Of a stretch of 64,000 nt of DNA, positions 27,344-35,911 are shown piece after piece (the first letter of the stretch is position 1; every line of letters starts with the position of its first letter). The DNA lies in assembly GCA_927797885.1 (NCBI GenBank), contig OV696605.1, forward strand, positions 2,021,157-2,085,156, written 5' to 3'. The DNA is from Gloeomargaritales cyanobacterium VI4D9 (GTDB lineage: Bacteria > Cyanobacteriota > Cyanobacteriia > Gloeomargaritales > Gloeomargaritaceae). Below the pieces are notes generated by a model. It ran no database searches. It was not told the origin of the DNA and saw only the letters and a program-made list of their open reading frames with translations. Position numbers and translations under genes: made by a program.

Positions 27344-28726
27344 TCAGGATTCTTTGACCCAAACCGTCTTGAGGTTGACAAATTCCAGCAGTCCCCATTC
27401 CCCCAATTCCCGCCCGTAGCCGGACTGTTTGATGCCGCCGAAGGGGAGGCGGGGGTCGGAGCGCACCATGCCGTTGATAAACACCGAGCCGCTGGCCAGT
27501 TCGGTCACCAGCCGTTGCTGTTCCTGGGGGTCACGGGTCCAGGCGCTGGCTCCCAAACCAAAGGGGCAGTCGTTCGCCACCTGAATCGCTTGATCTAAAT
27601 CGGCAACCTCGTAAATCAGACCGACGGGGCCGAAAAATTCGATATGGCGGGCGCTGGGGGGCAGGTGGGTGAGTAGGGTGGGGGGGTAAAAATTCCCCGC
27701 ACCGGGGGGTATCTGACCGCCGCAGAGCCGTTGGGCACCCTCATGGAGCATCTTGGTCACCTGGCGATGCAGTTCGTCCCGGAGGGCGGGGGTGGCGAGG
27801 GGGCCGAGTTCGGTGGCGGGGTCAAGGGGGTCGCCGATTTTGAGGGCTTGGCACCGCTCGACCAACTGGGCGGTAAACGCCGGAGCAATCGCCTCATGGA
27901 GGATAAACCGTTTGGCGGCAATGCAGGACTGGCCGTTGTTTAACATGCGAGCGGTTACTGCCGTGGTGACAGCGGTTTCCAGGTCGGCACTGGGGAGGAC
28001 GAGGAAGGGGTCACTGCCCCCCAATTCCAGCACGGTTTTTTTCAACGCCCGTCCGGCGGCTGCCGCAAAGGCCATCCCCGCCGCTTCGCTCCCGGTGAGG
28101 GTAGCGGCCTGAATGCGGGCATCGGCCAACAGGGGGGCGACCCGGTGTGCCTCGATCAGCAAGGTTTGCATGACTCCGGGGGGAAATCCGGCTTGGGTGA
28201 CCAGTTGCTCAATGCCCAGGGCACTTTGGGGCACATTCGAGGCGTGTTTGAGCAACAACCCATTCCCCGCCATCAGTGCCGGTGCCAGCGCACGAAACAC
28301 CTGCCAAAAGGGAAAATTCCAGGGCATGACCGCCAGGATCACCCCCAGGGGTTCCCGCCGCACCCAGGTCCTCGCCACCGTGCCATCCGGGAGAACGTCC
28401 AAAGGCCCAGCCTGATCCTGCAAGAATGCCGCCCCCTGCTCAGCGTAATACCGACAGACCCAAGCACTTTTGTCCATCTCCGCCAGCGCCGCCTGGATGG
28501 GTTTGCCCATTTCCAGGGTCATGGTGCGTGCCCAGGTCTCCCGTTGTTGATGTAATAGGGTTGCCAAACGGTTTAACCCCGCCGCCCGCTGTGGGATTGA
28601 CCATTGGCGATAGGTGGCAAAGCCCGTTGCCGCCAGGGAGAGTTTTGCCTCTAACTCTTCGTCGGTCAAGGGCGTAAAGGTCTGTAAAACGCTCCCGTCC
28701 CAGGGATTGATGCTGGCAATGGCCAT
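27344..28726 (-). CDS. gabD: NAD(P)-dependent succinate-semialdehyde dehydrogenase
   Basis: 460 residues from ATG 28726 (MAIASINPWDG). Aldehyde dehydrogenase family: cofactor site GVILAVMPWNFPFWQ, general base Glu in VLELGGSDPF, and nucleophile Cys in NNGQSCIAAKRF. The best match from memory is the short cyanobacterial SSADH that, with 2-oxoglutarate decarboxylase, closes the cyanobacterial TCA route via succinic semialdehyde. The exact substrate is inferred from length and overall pattern. It lies 26 bp downstream of the DUF92/VTE6 gene on the same strand. Confidence 0.85.
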   Translation of the reverse strand: MAIASINPWDGSVLQTFTPLTDEELEAKLSLAATGFATYRQWSIPQRAAGLNRLATLLHQQRETWARTMTLEMGKPIQAALAEMDKSAWVCRYYAEQGAAFLQDQAGPLDVLPDGTVARTWVRREPLGVILAVMPWNFPFWQVFRALAPALMAGNGLLLKHASNVPQSALGIEQLVTQAGFPPGVMQTLLIEAHRVAPLLADARIQAATLTGSEAAGMAFAAAAGRALKKTVLELGGSDPFLVLPSADLETAVTTAVTARMLNNGQSCIAAKRFILHEAIAPAFTAQLVERCQALKIGDPLDPATELGPLATPALRDELHRQVTKMLHEGAQRLCGGQIPPGAGNFYPPTLLTHLPPSARHIEFFGPVGLIYEVADLDQAIQVANDCPFGLGASAWTRDPQEQQRLVTELASGSVFINGMVRSDPRLPFGGIKQSGYGRELGEWGLLEFVNLKTVWVKES

Positions 28727-28752
28727 AGTGCCCCCATATCTTACGGGTTTCA

Positions 28753-29535
28753 CTATATCAGAGGGCGAAGAACCCAAGCTCCCAAACCACTGACCGCCGC
28801 CCCCACCAGGGTATTGATGCCATTCACCCATTCATTGGTCAACCAAGGCCATTGCGCTTGCCACGTGGCTCCCACCCAGCTTTCCACCAGGTTGGCGAGG
28901 AACGCCGCCCCCACGCAGATGGGAATTCCCATAACCGGTACCATGCCCACGCCATAGCCCACCAGGGTCAACCCCAGCCCCCCTACCAGCCCCGCCAGGG
29001 TACCCTCCAAACTGACCGCCCCTTCCGTGCCAGGGGGAACCGCTTGGAGCGTCGTCAACAAAACCGTGCGGCGACCATAGGCTTTACCAATTTCGCTCGA
29101 TACGGTGTCACTGAGTTTGGCGGCAAAACTGCCTACAAACGCCATCTGTAAAGCGAATGTCCAGCTATTATCCATAAATGCGACCCCCAGGGCACACAGG
29201 GCACCCACCGCCGCAGAACCCCAGACATTTTCCGGCCCCCGTGCCCCGCCCCGTTTCTCGGCAATACCTTTGGTCGCTTTCGCCTGGTAGCCCACCTTCG
29301 TCACCAACGACCCCACCCCAAAGTACACCAGCACCACCAGATACCCCCGCCAGCCCAGCGTACCCCAGAGGATCACCCCCAAAATCCAGGCATGGACGGC
29401 TCCCCAACGGGTCAGGAGGGTCGGGGGCAGAAGGAATAAGGGCGTAATCAGCACCGTATTCACCAGCACCCCCATGCCCCAGGGGTGGGTGGCAAAGGCC
29501 AGGAAAATCGCTGGCAGTTCAGGGGACAAAGTCAT
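28753..29535 (-). CDS. TIGR00297/DUF92 membrane protein (phytyl-phosphate kinase, VTE6-like)
   Basis: 260 residues with six or seven membrane helices. Family signatures are RGARGPENVWGSAAVGALCALG, cut here to RGARGPENVWGSAAVG, and FVGSFAAKLSDTVSSEIGKA. Plant VTE6 and its cyanobacterial homologue phosphorylate phytyl phosphate to phytyl diphosphate for tocopherol/phylloquinone and chlorophyll recycling; the assignment here follows from family. ATG at 29535. Confidence 0.88.
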   Translation of the reverse strand: MTLSPELPAIFLAFATHPWGMGVLVNTVLITPLFLLPPTLLTRWGAVHAWILGVILWGTLGWRGYLVVLVYFGVGSLVTKVGYQAKATKGIAEKRGGARGPENVWGSAAVGALCALGVAFMDNSWTFALQMAFVGSFAAKLSDTVSSEIGKAYGRRTVLLTTLQAVPPGTEGAVSLEGTLAGLVGGLGLTLVGYGVGMVPVMGIPICVGAAFLANLVESWVGATWQAQWPWLTNEWVNGINTLVGAAVSGLGAWVLRPLI

Positions 29536-29757
29536 AGATAATTACAGGTTAAGGCTGGGGAAAGATTAATCTGGGAAATTTGTTCCCCATTGTAGGCAAG
29601 CATGGCGGGAAAATTCCCATAATCTGAGGCTGATATTAACTCATGAGAGGGATCAAGGCACTGGGGTCTGCTGGTCGCACGTGAATTTAGTCGTTGTTTA
29701 GCTATAATTCTGAAAACAGAGACGTGTACATTTTATCAATGGAAATGAAATAGACGT

Positions 29758-30180
29758 ATGTTCAAAAATAGCTCGTTGCTAATTACAATTTTTTGTGCAG
29801 GATGCCTATGGGTACCGGTGAACGTTGCCGCTGAAACTGATTTTAATACATTTTGGAAAAAATTTAAAACTGCGGTGGTCACTAATGATAAAACTACAGT
29901 TGCGAACCTGACACAATTTCCGCTTTCTATGCCCTTTGGAGTGAACAGGGTAAAAACGAAGGCTGAATTTGTGAAAGACTATGATAGGATTGTGAATATG
30001 GAAGCCAATGCCAAGAGATGTTTTCAAGCAACCAAACCAGAACCAGAGGGAAAGGGTTATGCCGTTTACTGCACCTTCAAAACCCTGCCAGAATCCAGCA
30101 ATAATCGCCCGATTAAATATTATTTTGAAAGGACAAAAACGGGTTGGAAATTTACGGGTTTAGACAATATCAACGAGTAG
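29758..30180 (+). CDS. Secreted protein of unknown function
   Basis: 140 residues. A signal peptide (about 1-25, ending NVAAETD) is followed by a small domain that starts with FNTFWKKFKTAVVTNDKTTVANLTQFPL and ends with KTGWKFTGLDNI. The helix-then-strands layout resembles NTF2-like/DUF4440-type folds. Two cysteines (about 91 and 106) could form a disulfide in the periplasm. The DNA is AT-rich against its neighbours and is followed by repeats. A possible -10 (TATAAT) sits at about 29702. Confidence 0.75.
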   Translation: MFKNSSLLITIFCAGCLWVPVNVAAETDFNTFWKKFKTAVVTNDKTTVANLTQFPLSMPFGVNRVKTKAEFVKDYDRIVNMEANAKRCFQATKPEPEGKGYAVYCTFKTLPESSNNRPIKYYFERTKTGWKFTGLDNINE

Positions 30181-30272
30181 AAACAAGACATTTTTTAGCC
30201 ACTCTTAACTTCTCTTACCCCTTGTGGGGAAGCATTTGGGAGTCGAGATGAATATCTTGCTTCTAAAATGAC

Positions 30273-30371
30273 CATAGCAATCCCAAACGGAAATGGCATA
30301 GGGGTCGCAGGGGCGTAGCCCCCGTCTGTGGTTCTGGAAAATTTCTGTTCGTTAATCGAGTAGCCAAAATA
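30273..30371. repeat. Family A repeat with decayed right end (copy A6)
   Basis: It starts CATAGCAATCCCAAACGG and has GGGGTCGCAGGGGCGTAGCCCCC. The right end is degenerate (AATCGAGTAGCCAAAAT). It abuts a family D copy directly. Confidence 0.7.
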
Positions 30372-30372
30372 A

Positions 30373-30482
30373 GGGCACTTCTAAAAATAGGTCGCAAGCG
30401 CGTAGCCCCCGTCTTGGGTTCTCGATGGTATGGGCATTCCGGCGAGATAACCTTTACTTGGTACAAACCAATAGAGGTGCCC
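30373..30482. repeat. Family D repeat (copy D2)
   Basis: The ends are GGGCACTTCTAAAAATAGG and ATAGAGGTGCCC. The core has the GTAGCCCCCGTC palindrome and TATGGGCATTCC. Confidence 0.7.
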
Positions 30483-30713
30483 TTTTGCTTGGTTCAATCT
30501 CTAGCGCCGTTTGAGTAAAAACTCCGAACGACTCTCTGAAATTTCTGAGTCTGCCATCCCTGCGGGGATGATCCATCTCCCACTCCGTCGCCTGACCCCT
30601 TCTTAATCTTAATCTTTCTTTACTAAACGGCTTCTTACTGGAATGCTCATAATTATTGAGTTGAGCATCAGGGATGGGAGTTTGCCCCTGCGACCGATTT
30701 TTAGAGGTGTCCT

Positions 30714-31571
30714 ATGCACATTGGCATCGTGGGTTTGGGCTTAATTGGTGCTTCTTTGGCGTTAGATTGGCGGCAAGGGGGGCATAGGATTACAGGGGTC
30801 AGTCGCAGTGCCACAACGATTGCCATCGCTGGGGAACGGGGGGTGATTGACCGGGGCGGCACGGAAGTCTCCCTGCTGGCTACCTGTGATGTGGTGGTCT
30901 TGTGTGTACCGTTGGATCGCTTGGTGCCAGTGGCGGCGGCGGTCTGTCCCCACCTTCAACCCGATGCCATCTTGACGGATGTGGGCTCGGTCAAAGCGCC
31001 TTTGATACAGGCGATTATCCCCCTGTGGCCGGGGTTTATCGGCGGGCATCCAATGGCGGGGACGGCAGAGCAGGGCATTCAGGCCGCCCAGTCCCAACTC
31101 TTTCGCCAGCGTCCTTACGTATTAACCCCCACCGCCCAAACCCAGCCTCAGCAGTTGGCGCAATTACAGACTCTCGTGGGGGAATTGGGTGCCCAGGTCT
31201 TGCTGTGTGACCCCCATGCCCATGACCGGGCGGTGGCTTGGATTTCCCACCTGCCGATTTGGGTCAGTGCCGCCCTGTTGGGGGCTGTGGCTCAGGAACC
31301 TGACCCGGCAATTGCGACCCTCGCCCAACAATTAGCCAGTTCTGGTTGGCGGGATACCACCCGGGTTGGGGGCGGCAATCCTGAATTAGGGGTATGTTTG
31401 GCGCACTACAACCGGGAGCATCTCCTGCGGGGGTTATACCAGTACCGGCAGGAATTAAACCAGGTGATCACCATGATCGAACAGCAGGACATGGCCGCCC
31501 TGACCGCCTATCTCCAAGCAAGCCAACAGGCTCGAACCCAGCTTGACGATAGGAATTTCACCCAAGGGTAA
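30714..31571 (+). CDS. tyrA: Prephenate/arogenate dehydrogenase
   Basis: 285 residues. It oxidatively decarboxylates arogenate (the usual substrate in cyanobacteria) to tyrosine with NADP+. A Rossmann nucleotide motif GIVGLGLIGASLALDW starts the protein. TDVGSVKAPL, GGHPMAGTAEQGI and the catalytic His in ISHLP follow, then the C-terminal helical dimerisation domain. The ATG 30714 is only 12 bp past the repeat-like GCGACCGATTTTTAGAGGTG, so a remnant of a family D end lies in the leader. Confidence 0.95.
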   Translation: MHIGIVGLGLIGASLALDWRQGGHRITGVSRSATTIAIAGERGVIDRGGTEVSLLATCDVVVLCVPLDRLVPVAAAVCPHLQPDAILTDVGSVKAPLIQAIIPLWPGFIGGHPMAGTAEQGIQAAQSQLFRQRPYVLTPTAQTQPQQLAQLQTLVGELGAQVLLCDPHAHDRAVAWISHLPIWVSAALLGAVAQEPDPAIATLAQQLASSGWRDTTRVGGGNPELGVCLAHYNREHLLRGLYQYRQELNQVITMIEQQDMAALTAYLQASQQARTQLDDRNFTQG

Positions 31572-31599
31572 TAAATTACACTTAAATTGTAAGAAAATT

Positions 31600-31693
31600 T
31601 TATCCCTAGAAAGTTGAGGGTCGCAGGGCACTACCCCATACTTAGTTCTGAGTAGTCTTATTATTCCCATGAATCATCTAAGATTGCTATAGA
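31600..31693. repeat. Degenerate family A remnant
   Basis: Recognisable parts are GAGGGTCGCAGGGCACTACCCC, TTAGTTCTGAG and the right end TAAGATTGCTATAG. Confidence 0.5.
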
Positions 31694-31722
31694 AAACCGA
31701 TTTGCGCTAAGGGGTAACACAC

Positions 31723-31917
31723 ATGGACGGTTTTTGGACGAATGTCGGTCGTTACATGAGCTATTTCGTCACCGTCATTCTGGGAGTATTGCTGACGCTT
31801 GCCCAGGGGCTGGGGCGGCTCTGGCAACGACCGGTCACAGCGGTAGCAACCGTATCCCTCTTGGTAAGTGGCAGTAGTTTACTGTATTTCACCCTCTTAG
31901 CAATGTTAGGACAATAA
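31723..31917 (+). CDS. DUF751 family small membrane protein
   Basis: 64 residues with two membrane helices (about 12-30 and 42-62). The family pattern is clear: MDGFWTNVGRYMSYFVTVILG at the start (trimmed: GFWTNVGRYMSYFVTV), RPVTAVATVSLLVSG in the middle, and LLYFTLLAMLG at the end. DUF751 is conserved in cyanobacteria and related to plastid Ycf33; its function is unknown. An intrinsic terminator follows. Confidence 0.9.
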   Translation: MDGFWTNVGRYMSYFVTVILGVLLTLAQGLGRLWQRPVTAVATVSLLVSGSSLLYFTLLAMLGQ

Positions 31918-31932
31918 ATTAGGGCAATAAAA

Positions 31933-31962
31933 GCGAAAGAGCCGGTTTCCCGACTCTTTTGC
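31933..31962 (+). terminator. Terminator hairpin after the DUF751 gene
   Basis: GCGAAAGAGxCGG pairs with CCGxCTCTTTTGC around a TTTC loop. It lies 15 bp after the stop. Confidence 0.7.
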
Positions 31963-32062
31963 GCCTGTGGAATGTCGCTCCAGTCGCTATCTTTAGTTTC
32001 GGGGCAGAACCATTAGTCCGCAGTGACGTGTCCCGGGGGAGGGAAGTGCCCTGGATCACTCC

Positions 32063-32494
32063 CTACCAAAACCAATCCATCGGGCTAATTTCGGGCAACC
32101 GCTGACCGGCCTGAACCTCAACCACAATCGGCTGATGGTCTTGGCAACGAATATGCAAGCCACAGGCGACCGCCGGGGAATAGTACGCCCGATAATTTCC
32201 ATAGGTGGCATAGACCTGATAACGGCCAGGGGGCACCTGGAGTTGGTAGCCGACCCCATACTGATATTGACTTCCCTTCACTTGAGTTTCCGTACAATGG
32301 CGGGTTTTCGTGGTAACTTCTTCAGCACAAACGGTCAAAGGGGGGATAAAATGGCCAGGATAGCTCAAAGAGCCTTCCAGTTGCGCCAAACCCGGGGGCA
32401 AAGATTCTAGGGTGGCGGCGACTTTTTCCCCAGCCCAGGCGGGGTGAACCAAACCAAACCAAGCCAAACCAAGGGCAAAAACCGTTGCTTTCAT
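32063..32494 (-). CDS. Secreted protein, cyanobacterial conserved hypothetical
   Basis: 143 residues with a signal peptide (1-21, cleavage after HPAWA). The mature part is beta-rich with conserved pieces known to me from other cyanobacterial hypotheticals: SLSYPGHFIPPLTVCAEEV, then VPPGRYQVYATYGNYRAYYS and an end ISPMDWFW. Four cysteines may pair in the periplasm. The VPPGxYxVYA strand resembles transthyretin/carboxypeptidase-regulatory-like folds. Function unknown. Confidence 0.8.
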   Translation of the reverse strand: MKATVFALGLAWFGLVHPAWAGEKVAATLESLPPGLAQLEGSLSYPGHFIPPLTVCAEEVTTKTRHCTETQVKGSQYQYGVGYQLQVPPGRYQVYATYGNYRAYYSPAVACGLHIRCQDHQPIVVEVQAGQRLPEISPMDWFW

Positions 32495-32680
32495 GGGAGA
32501 GCGAGCAGGGACAGAACCAGTGTGCCGATTGTTCCTGCTAGACTTATTCCCATTTTGGGGAAGATTTCACGGGAACAGGGTGATGACCATCCCGGTTGTC
32601 CGGTGATGTGGATCACTCAGGGACAAAATGTCAGGACAAAAATGTTACAATAAGTAAATAAAATTTTATCTCCCCCACCT

Positions 32681-33175
32681 ATGGCACCCAAAGTCCTGAT
32701 GGTTGTGGATGGTTATAATGTCATTGGGGCAAAATGGGATGTGACCCAGGGGGATTGGGCGCAATGGCGGCAGGAATTAATCGAAGCCCTGTGTAATTAC
32801 AGTGCCTTGCATCACATCCTAACCCACATCATTTTTGATGCCCATCAACGCCGCCAACGGGAGACATGGGAAACGGTCACCGACCAGGTGCGGGTGTGTT
32901 ATACGGGGTATGGGTTGACCGCTGATGCGTATATTGAGCGATTTTGTGCCAGACATCGGGGACGGGGACAACGGTTGATTGTGGTCACCTCCGACCGCCT
33001 AGAATGGATGACAGCGGCGGGTTATGGAGCCGAATGGCTATCTTCACCGGCTCTGTGGCAAGCAATGGCGCAATCACCCCCACGTCAAACGGTGCAACTG
33101 ACCGCAGGAAAATCAAGACGGGGCTTACCGACGGCCATCCAAAACCAGCTAAGAGAATTGCTCAATGAGCTATGA
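32681..33175 (+). CDS. NYN-domain (YacP-like) ribonuclease
   Basis: 164 residues. The NYN/PIN-like nuclease family is recognised by VVDGYNVIGAKW at the start, IIFDAHQRRQRE, YTGYGLTADAYIERF and VVTSDRLEW, which supply the acidic metal-binding residues (D10, D53, D87 and D105 by my count, approximate). The Bacillus homologue (Rae1/YacP) cuts mRNA in the ribosomal A site; that role is only inferred here. The next ORF starts about 30 bp after the stop. Confidence 0.88.
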   Translation: MAPKVLMVVDGYNVIGAKWDVTQGDWAQWRQELIEALCNYSALHHILTHIIFDAHQRRQRETWETVTDQVRVCYTGYGLTADAYIERFCARHRGRGQRLIVVTSDRLEWMTAAGYGAEWLSSPALWQAMAQSPPRQTVQLTAGKSRRGLPTAIQNQLRELLNEL

Positions 33176-33203
33176 TACATGCGTGTATCCACTGCATTGT
33201 CTT

Positions 33204-33671
33204 ATGATTGAAGTTCCCGCTTGGCTGAAGCCAGTTTTACCCTTTTTTCATCCCTTGTTAATGTGGCTTTTGCTCGCTTTGAGTGTTTATGCGTTGTACA
33301 CGGGCATCCAGGTGATTCGAGTGCGAACGGCCAAAGGGGAGGAAAAAAGTCGCCTCCTCAAAGGTAAGTTCCGGGAGGTGCATTTTCAGGTCGGTTCCGC
33401 CTTGCTTGCCCTGATGGTGATGGGAACTTTGGGGGGGATGGCGGTCACGTTTATTAACAATAAAAAGCTCTTTCTTGGCCCCCATTTGCTGGTGGGTTTG
33501 GCCATGACCGGCTTGATCGCCATTTCTGCATCTCTAGCCCCGCTGATGCAACAAGGCAATCAATGGGCACGGGTCACCCATATTACGCTCAATGGGATTA
33601 TTTTGGGGTTGTTTGGCTGGCAAGCGGTCACGGGAATGCAAATTGTCCAAAAGATTTTAGGTTCCACTTGA
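33204..33671 (+). CDS. DUF4079 family membrane protein
   Basis: 155 residues from ATG 33204. An ATG at 33165 would overlap the nuclease gene and add 13 poorly hydrophobic residues. Four membrane helices (about 15-37, 68-90, 98-118, 130-150) contain histidines in FHPLLMW, FREVHFQVG, GPHLLVG and RVTHITLN. This spacing resembles cytochrome b561-like families, so haem binding is possible but unproven. Function unknown. Confidence 0.82.
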   Translation: MIEVPAWLKPVLPFFHPLLMWLLLALSVYALYTGIQVIRVRTAKGEEKSRLLKGKFREVHFQVGSALLALMVMGTLGGMAVTFINNKKLFLGPHLLVGLAMTGLIAISASLAPLMQQGNQWARVTHITLNGIILGLFGWQAVTGMQIVQKILGST

Positions 33672-33895
33672 GGGCTAGAATTTTCCCCAACCCTGTGCAT
33701 ATTTGGACAGGTAGGCACGAACAGAATCGAGTTCTGTTGCTGTACCAATTCCACTCAATTGGTGAACAAATGTTCAGAAAAACCAAGTCCGGGGATGTCC
33801 TGTGATCTATTCTTAGAAGTGTCCCTAAATAAACCTGCCTCTTGTCCGGGGTAAGTTAAAGGTTTATAGTTTTAGACAAATTGCTTAGGAATGTG

Positions 33896-34900
33896 ATGGC
33901 ACAGGAACAGAAGGCAAACCAACCCCTCGCCCTAGGAATTTTGGGGTATGGGGGATTGGGGCAAGCGATGGCTCGTTTGGTGGCACGGCGGCGGCAGGTG
34001 CGATGGGTGGCGGTGGCCGACCGGAAAGGTTATGTTGTCTATCCGCATGGGTTGAATCCATCCCTATGTCAGCGGGTGTACCAGGAGCGGGGTTCCGTGG
34101 GCTATCTGGAACCGGGGGGGGTGTTAAGTGAAACCAGCATTGCCGAAATCATTGCCCAGCCTGGGGTGAATGCCTATTTCCTGGCGTTACCCAATCTCCC
34201 CAACACCTTTATCGCCGAAGTGGCACGGCAGTTTTTAGCGCAGGGCTGGCGGGGCGTACTGGTGGATGCGATCAAGCGCACCAGTGCGGTGGAACAGTTG
34301 TTAGAGATGCGGTCGTCCCTAGCCGCTGGGGGAATTACCTACCTCACGGGTTGTGGAGCGACCCCAGGCTTACTCACGGCGGCGGCGGCCTTAGCAGCTC
34401 ACAGTTACGAGGAAATTCTCCAGGTGCAGGTGACCTTTGGGGTCGGGATCGCCAACTGGGAATCCTATCGGGCAACGATTCGGGAAGATATTGCCCATTT
34501 GCCCGGTTATGACGTTGCCAGGGCGCAGGCGATGACTGATGCGGAAATTGAGGAACTGTTGAACCGTACCGATGGCAAATTATGTTTGGAGAATATGGAA
34601 CACGCTGACGATGTGATTTTGGAATTGGCAGGCATTTGTCCCCGGGAGCGGGTCACGGTGGGGGGGGTTGTAGATACTCGCAATCCCCGCAAACCCCTGA
34701 GTACCCATGTGCAAATTACGGGACGCACCTTTGAGGGGAAAATTGCTTCCCACACCTTTACCTTGGGGGATGAGACCAGCATGGCCGCTAATGTTTGTGG
34801 TCCAGCCTTAGGTTACATTCAAGCGGGTTGGCAGTTGCATCAGCAGGGGCATTATGGCCTGTTTACCTGTGCGGAAGTGATGCCCCGCTGGGTGCATTAG
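33896..34900 (+). CDS. Saccharopine dehydrogenase-like oxidoreductase
   Basis: 334 residues from ATG 33896, with TTAGGA as ribosome site. The N-terminal Rossmann fold is [20 protein letters not shown]. The central part has [16 protein letters not shown] and the C-terminal part [18 protein letters not shown]. Cyanobacterial homologues are annotated as saccharopine dehydrogenase-like; their substrate is not established. The gene stands alone between intergenic regions. Confidence 0.8.
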   Translation: MAQEQKANQPLALGILGYGGLGQAMARLVARRRQVRWVAVADRKGYVVYPHGLNPSLCQRVYQERGSVGYLEPGGVLSETSIAEIIAQPGVNAYFLALPNLPNTFIAEVARQFLAQGWRGVLVDAIKRTSAVEQLLEMRSSLAAGGITYLTGCGATPGLLTAAAALAAHSYEEILQVQVTFGVGIANWESYRATIREDIAHLPGYDVARAQAMTDAEIEELLNRTDGKLCLENMEHADDVILELAGICPRERVTVGGVVDTRNPRKPLSTHVQITGRTFEGKIASHTFTLGDETSMAANVCGPALGYIQAGWQLHQQGHYGLFTCAEVMPRWVH

Positions 34901-34925
34901 ATAGCACTAAATAAGCATTCAATAC

Positions 34926-35054
34926 AGGGCCTCTCTAAAAATAGGTCGCAGGGGTGTAGCCCCCGTCAAAGAAGCACCTGCGGTGTATGGTTCTGAAAAA
35001 TTTTTGTATGCCTACGGCACGCAAGCTCACGCAAATCAAGTAGGATTGCCATAT
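34926..35054. repeat. Chimeric repeat: family D left end, family A right half
   Basis: It begins GGGCCTCTCTAAAAATAGG (as at 30373) and continues with the family A variant GCACCTGCGGTGTATGG. It ends GTAGGATTGCCATAT. This is the mirror arrangement of 7751-7875. Confidence 0.6.
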
Positions 35055-35061
35055 CACGTCA

Positions 35062-35220
35062 CAATTGCGGGAGCAGATTGTGCAGGCAGTACGTTCATCC
35101 CTGGCTTTGGCCGCCACCATCGGGGTGGTTTAGGGCATTCAGAGCCTACGGCAGAATTTTCAGCAACAGGTAAGTTATCCAGACATCGCCCCGACCCAAC
35201 CCACCTATGATCAACGCTGA
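35062..35220 (+). pseudogene. Possible C-terminal gene remnant
   Basis: A frame reads QLREQIVQAVRSSLALAAT, then GVV, one TAG, GIQSLRQNFQQQ and YPDIAPTQPTYDQR before TGA. The composition looks coding on both sides of the single stop, and it begins just after the repeat's right end. I do not recognise the parent protein. It runs 10 bp into the 3' end of the convergent DctQ gene. Confidence 0.35.
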
Positions 35221-35735
35221 TTGTGGCGGAGCCAATGGCTGAGTCGGATCACCTGCGCGATGCCTTGGAGAAACAGGAGGCCAAAACCAAACAAAGGCAG
35301 GGATTTCACCCAGTACCGGGGCAAACCGCCAGGGTCGGGGGACTGCTCACCCACTCGCCAAGCCGCAATCACGGTGGGAGCGGTCACCCACAGTAGCAAA
35401 GCCACAAATGGCAATAAGAACAAAAGGGTCGCCAGCAGGTCAACCCAGGCTTGCTGACGTTCTGACCAGCGATTGTACAGCACATCTACCCGCACATGGC
35501 CGTTCTGGTAAAGGGTGTAGGCGGCTCCGAGCAAAAAAACAGCACTGAATAAATACCACTGCAATTCCAAAAAGGCGTTGGAAGTCAGGTTCATGCCCAG
35601 CCACCGCCCTAGGTAACGACCCACCACATTCCACACCCCCACCAGTACCAAAAGGGGCACCAGTGCGATTGCCAGCCCCCCCGCCCCTAGGGTCAGGCGG
35701 TTGATCCAATGAGTGATGCTGTCCCAATAGCGCAT
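35211..35735 (-). CDS. TRAP transporter small permease (DctQ)
   Basis: 174 residues, four membrane helices (about 18-40, 58-76, 98-120, 142-162). The DctQ pattern is visible: NVVGRYLGRWL, ELQWYLFSAVFLLGAAYTL and GHVRVDVLYNRWS. In TRAP systems this subunit joins the large permease DctM and a periplasmic DctP to import organic acids with sodium. Neither partner is adjacent: the next gene upstream is tRNA-Gln on the other strand and the region downstream is repeat DNA. Confidence 0.88.
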   Translation of the reverse strand: MRYWDSITHWINRLTLGAGGLAIALVPLLVLVGVWNVVGRYLGRWLGMNLTSNAFLELQWYLFSAVFLLGAAYTLYQNGHVRVDVLYNRWSERQQAWVDLLATLLFLLPFVALLLWVTAPTVIAAWRVGEQSPDPGGLPRYWVKSLPLFGFGLLFLQGIAQVIRLSHWLRHNQR

Positions 35736-35816
35736 GGTTTTAGGATATGCCCATTGTCAGGGTTGATTCAAGATTGTTAATATAATTTATGCGTTCCCAA
35801 TTTCCTGTGTTCGCAA

Positions 35817-35888
35817 TGGGGTGTCGCCAAGTGGTAAGGCAGCTGGTTTTGGTCCAGCCATTCCGAGGTTCGAATCCTTGCACCCCAG
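35817..35888 (+). tRNA. trnQ-UUG: tRNA-Gln (UUG anticodon)
   Basis: 72 nt. The acceptor stem is TGGGGTG/CACCCCA (7 bp), the anticodon arm CTGGTTTTGGTCCAG carries TTG, and the T arm contains GGTTCGAATCC. G is the discriminator base and CCA is not encoded. The HAD gene starts 24 bp downstream. Confidence 0.97.
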
Positions 35889-35911
35889 TTTCTTAAGTGT
35901 CTCTTGCGGTA

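Noticed and set aside
27099-27398. N-terminal extension of the 59-residue protein to 159 residues
   Set aside because: No ribosome site at the upstream start, and a strong GGAGG precedes the internal ATG at 27098.
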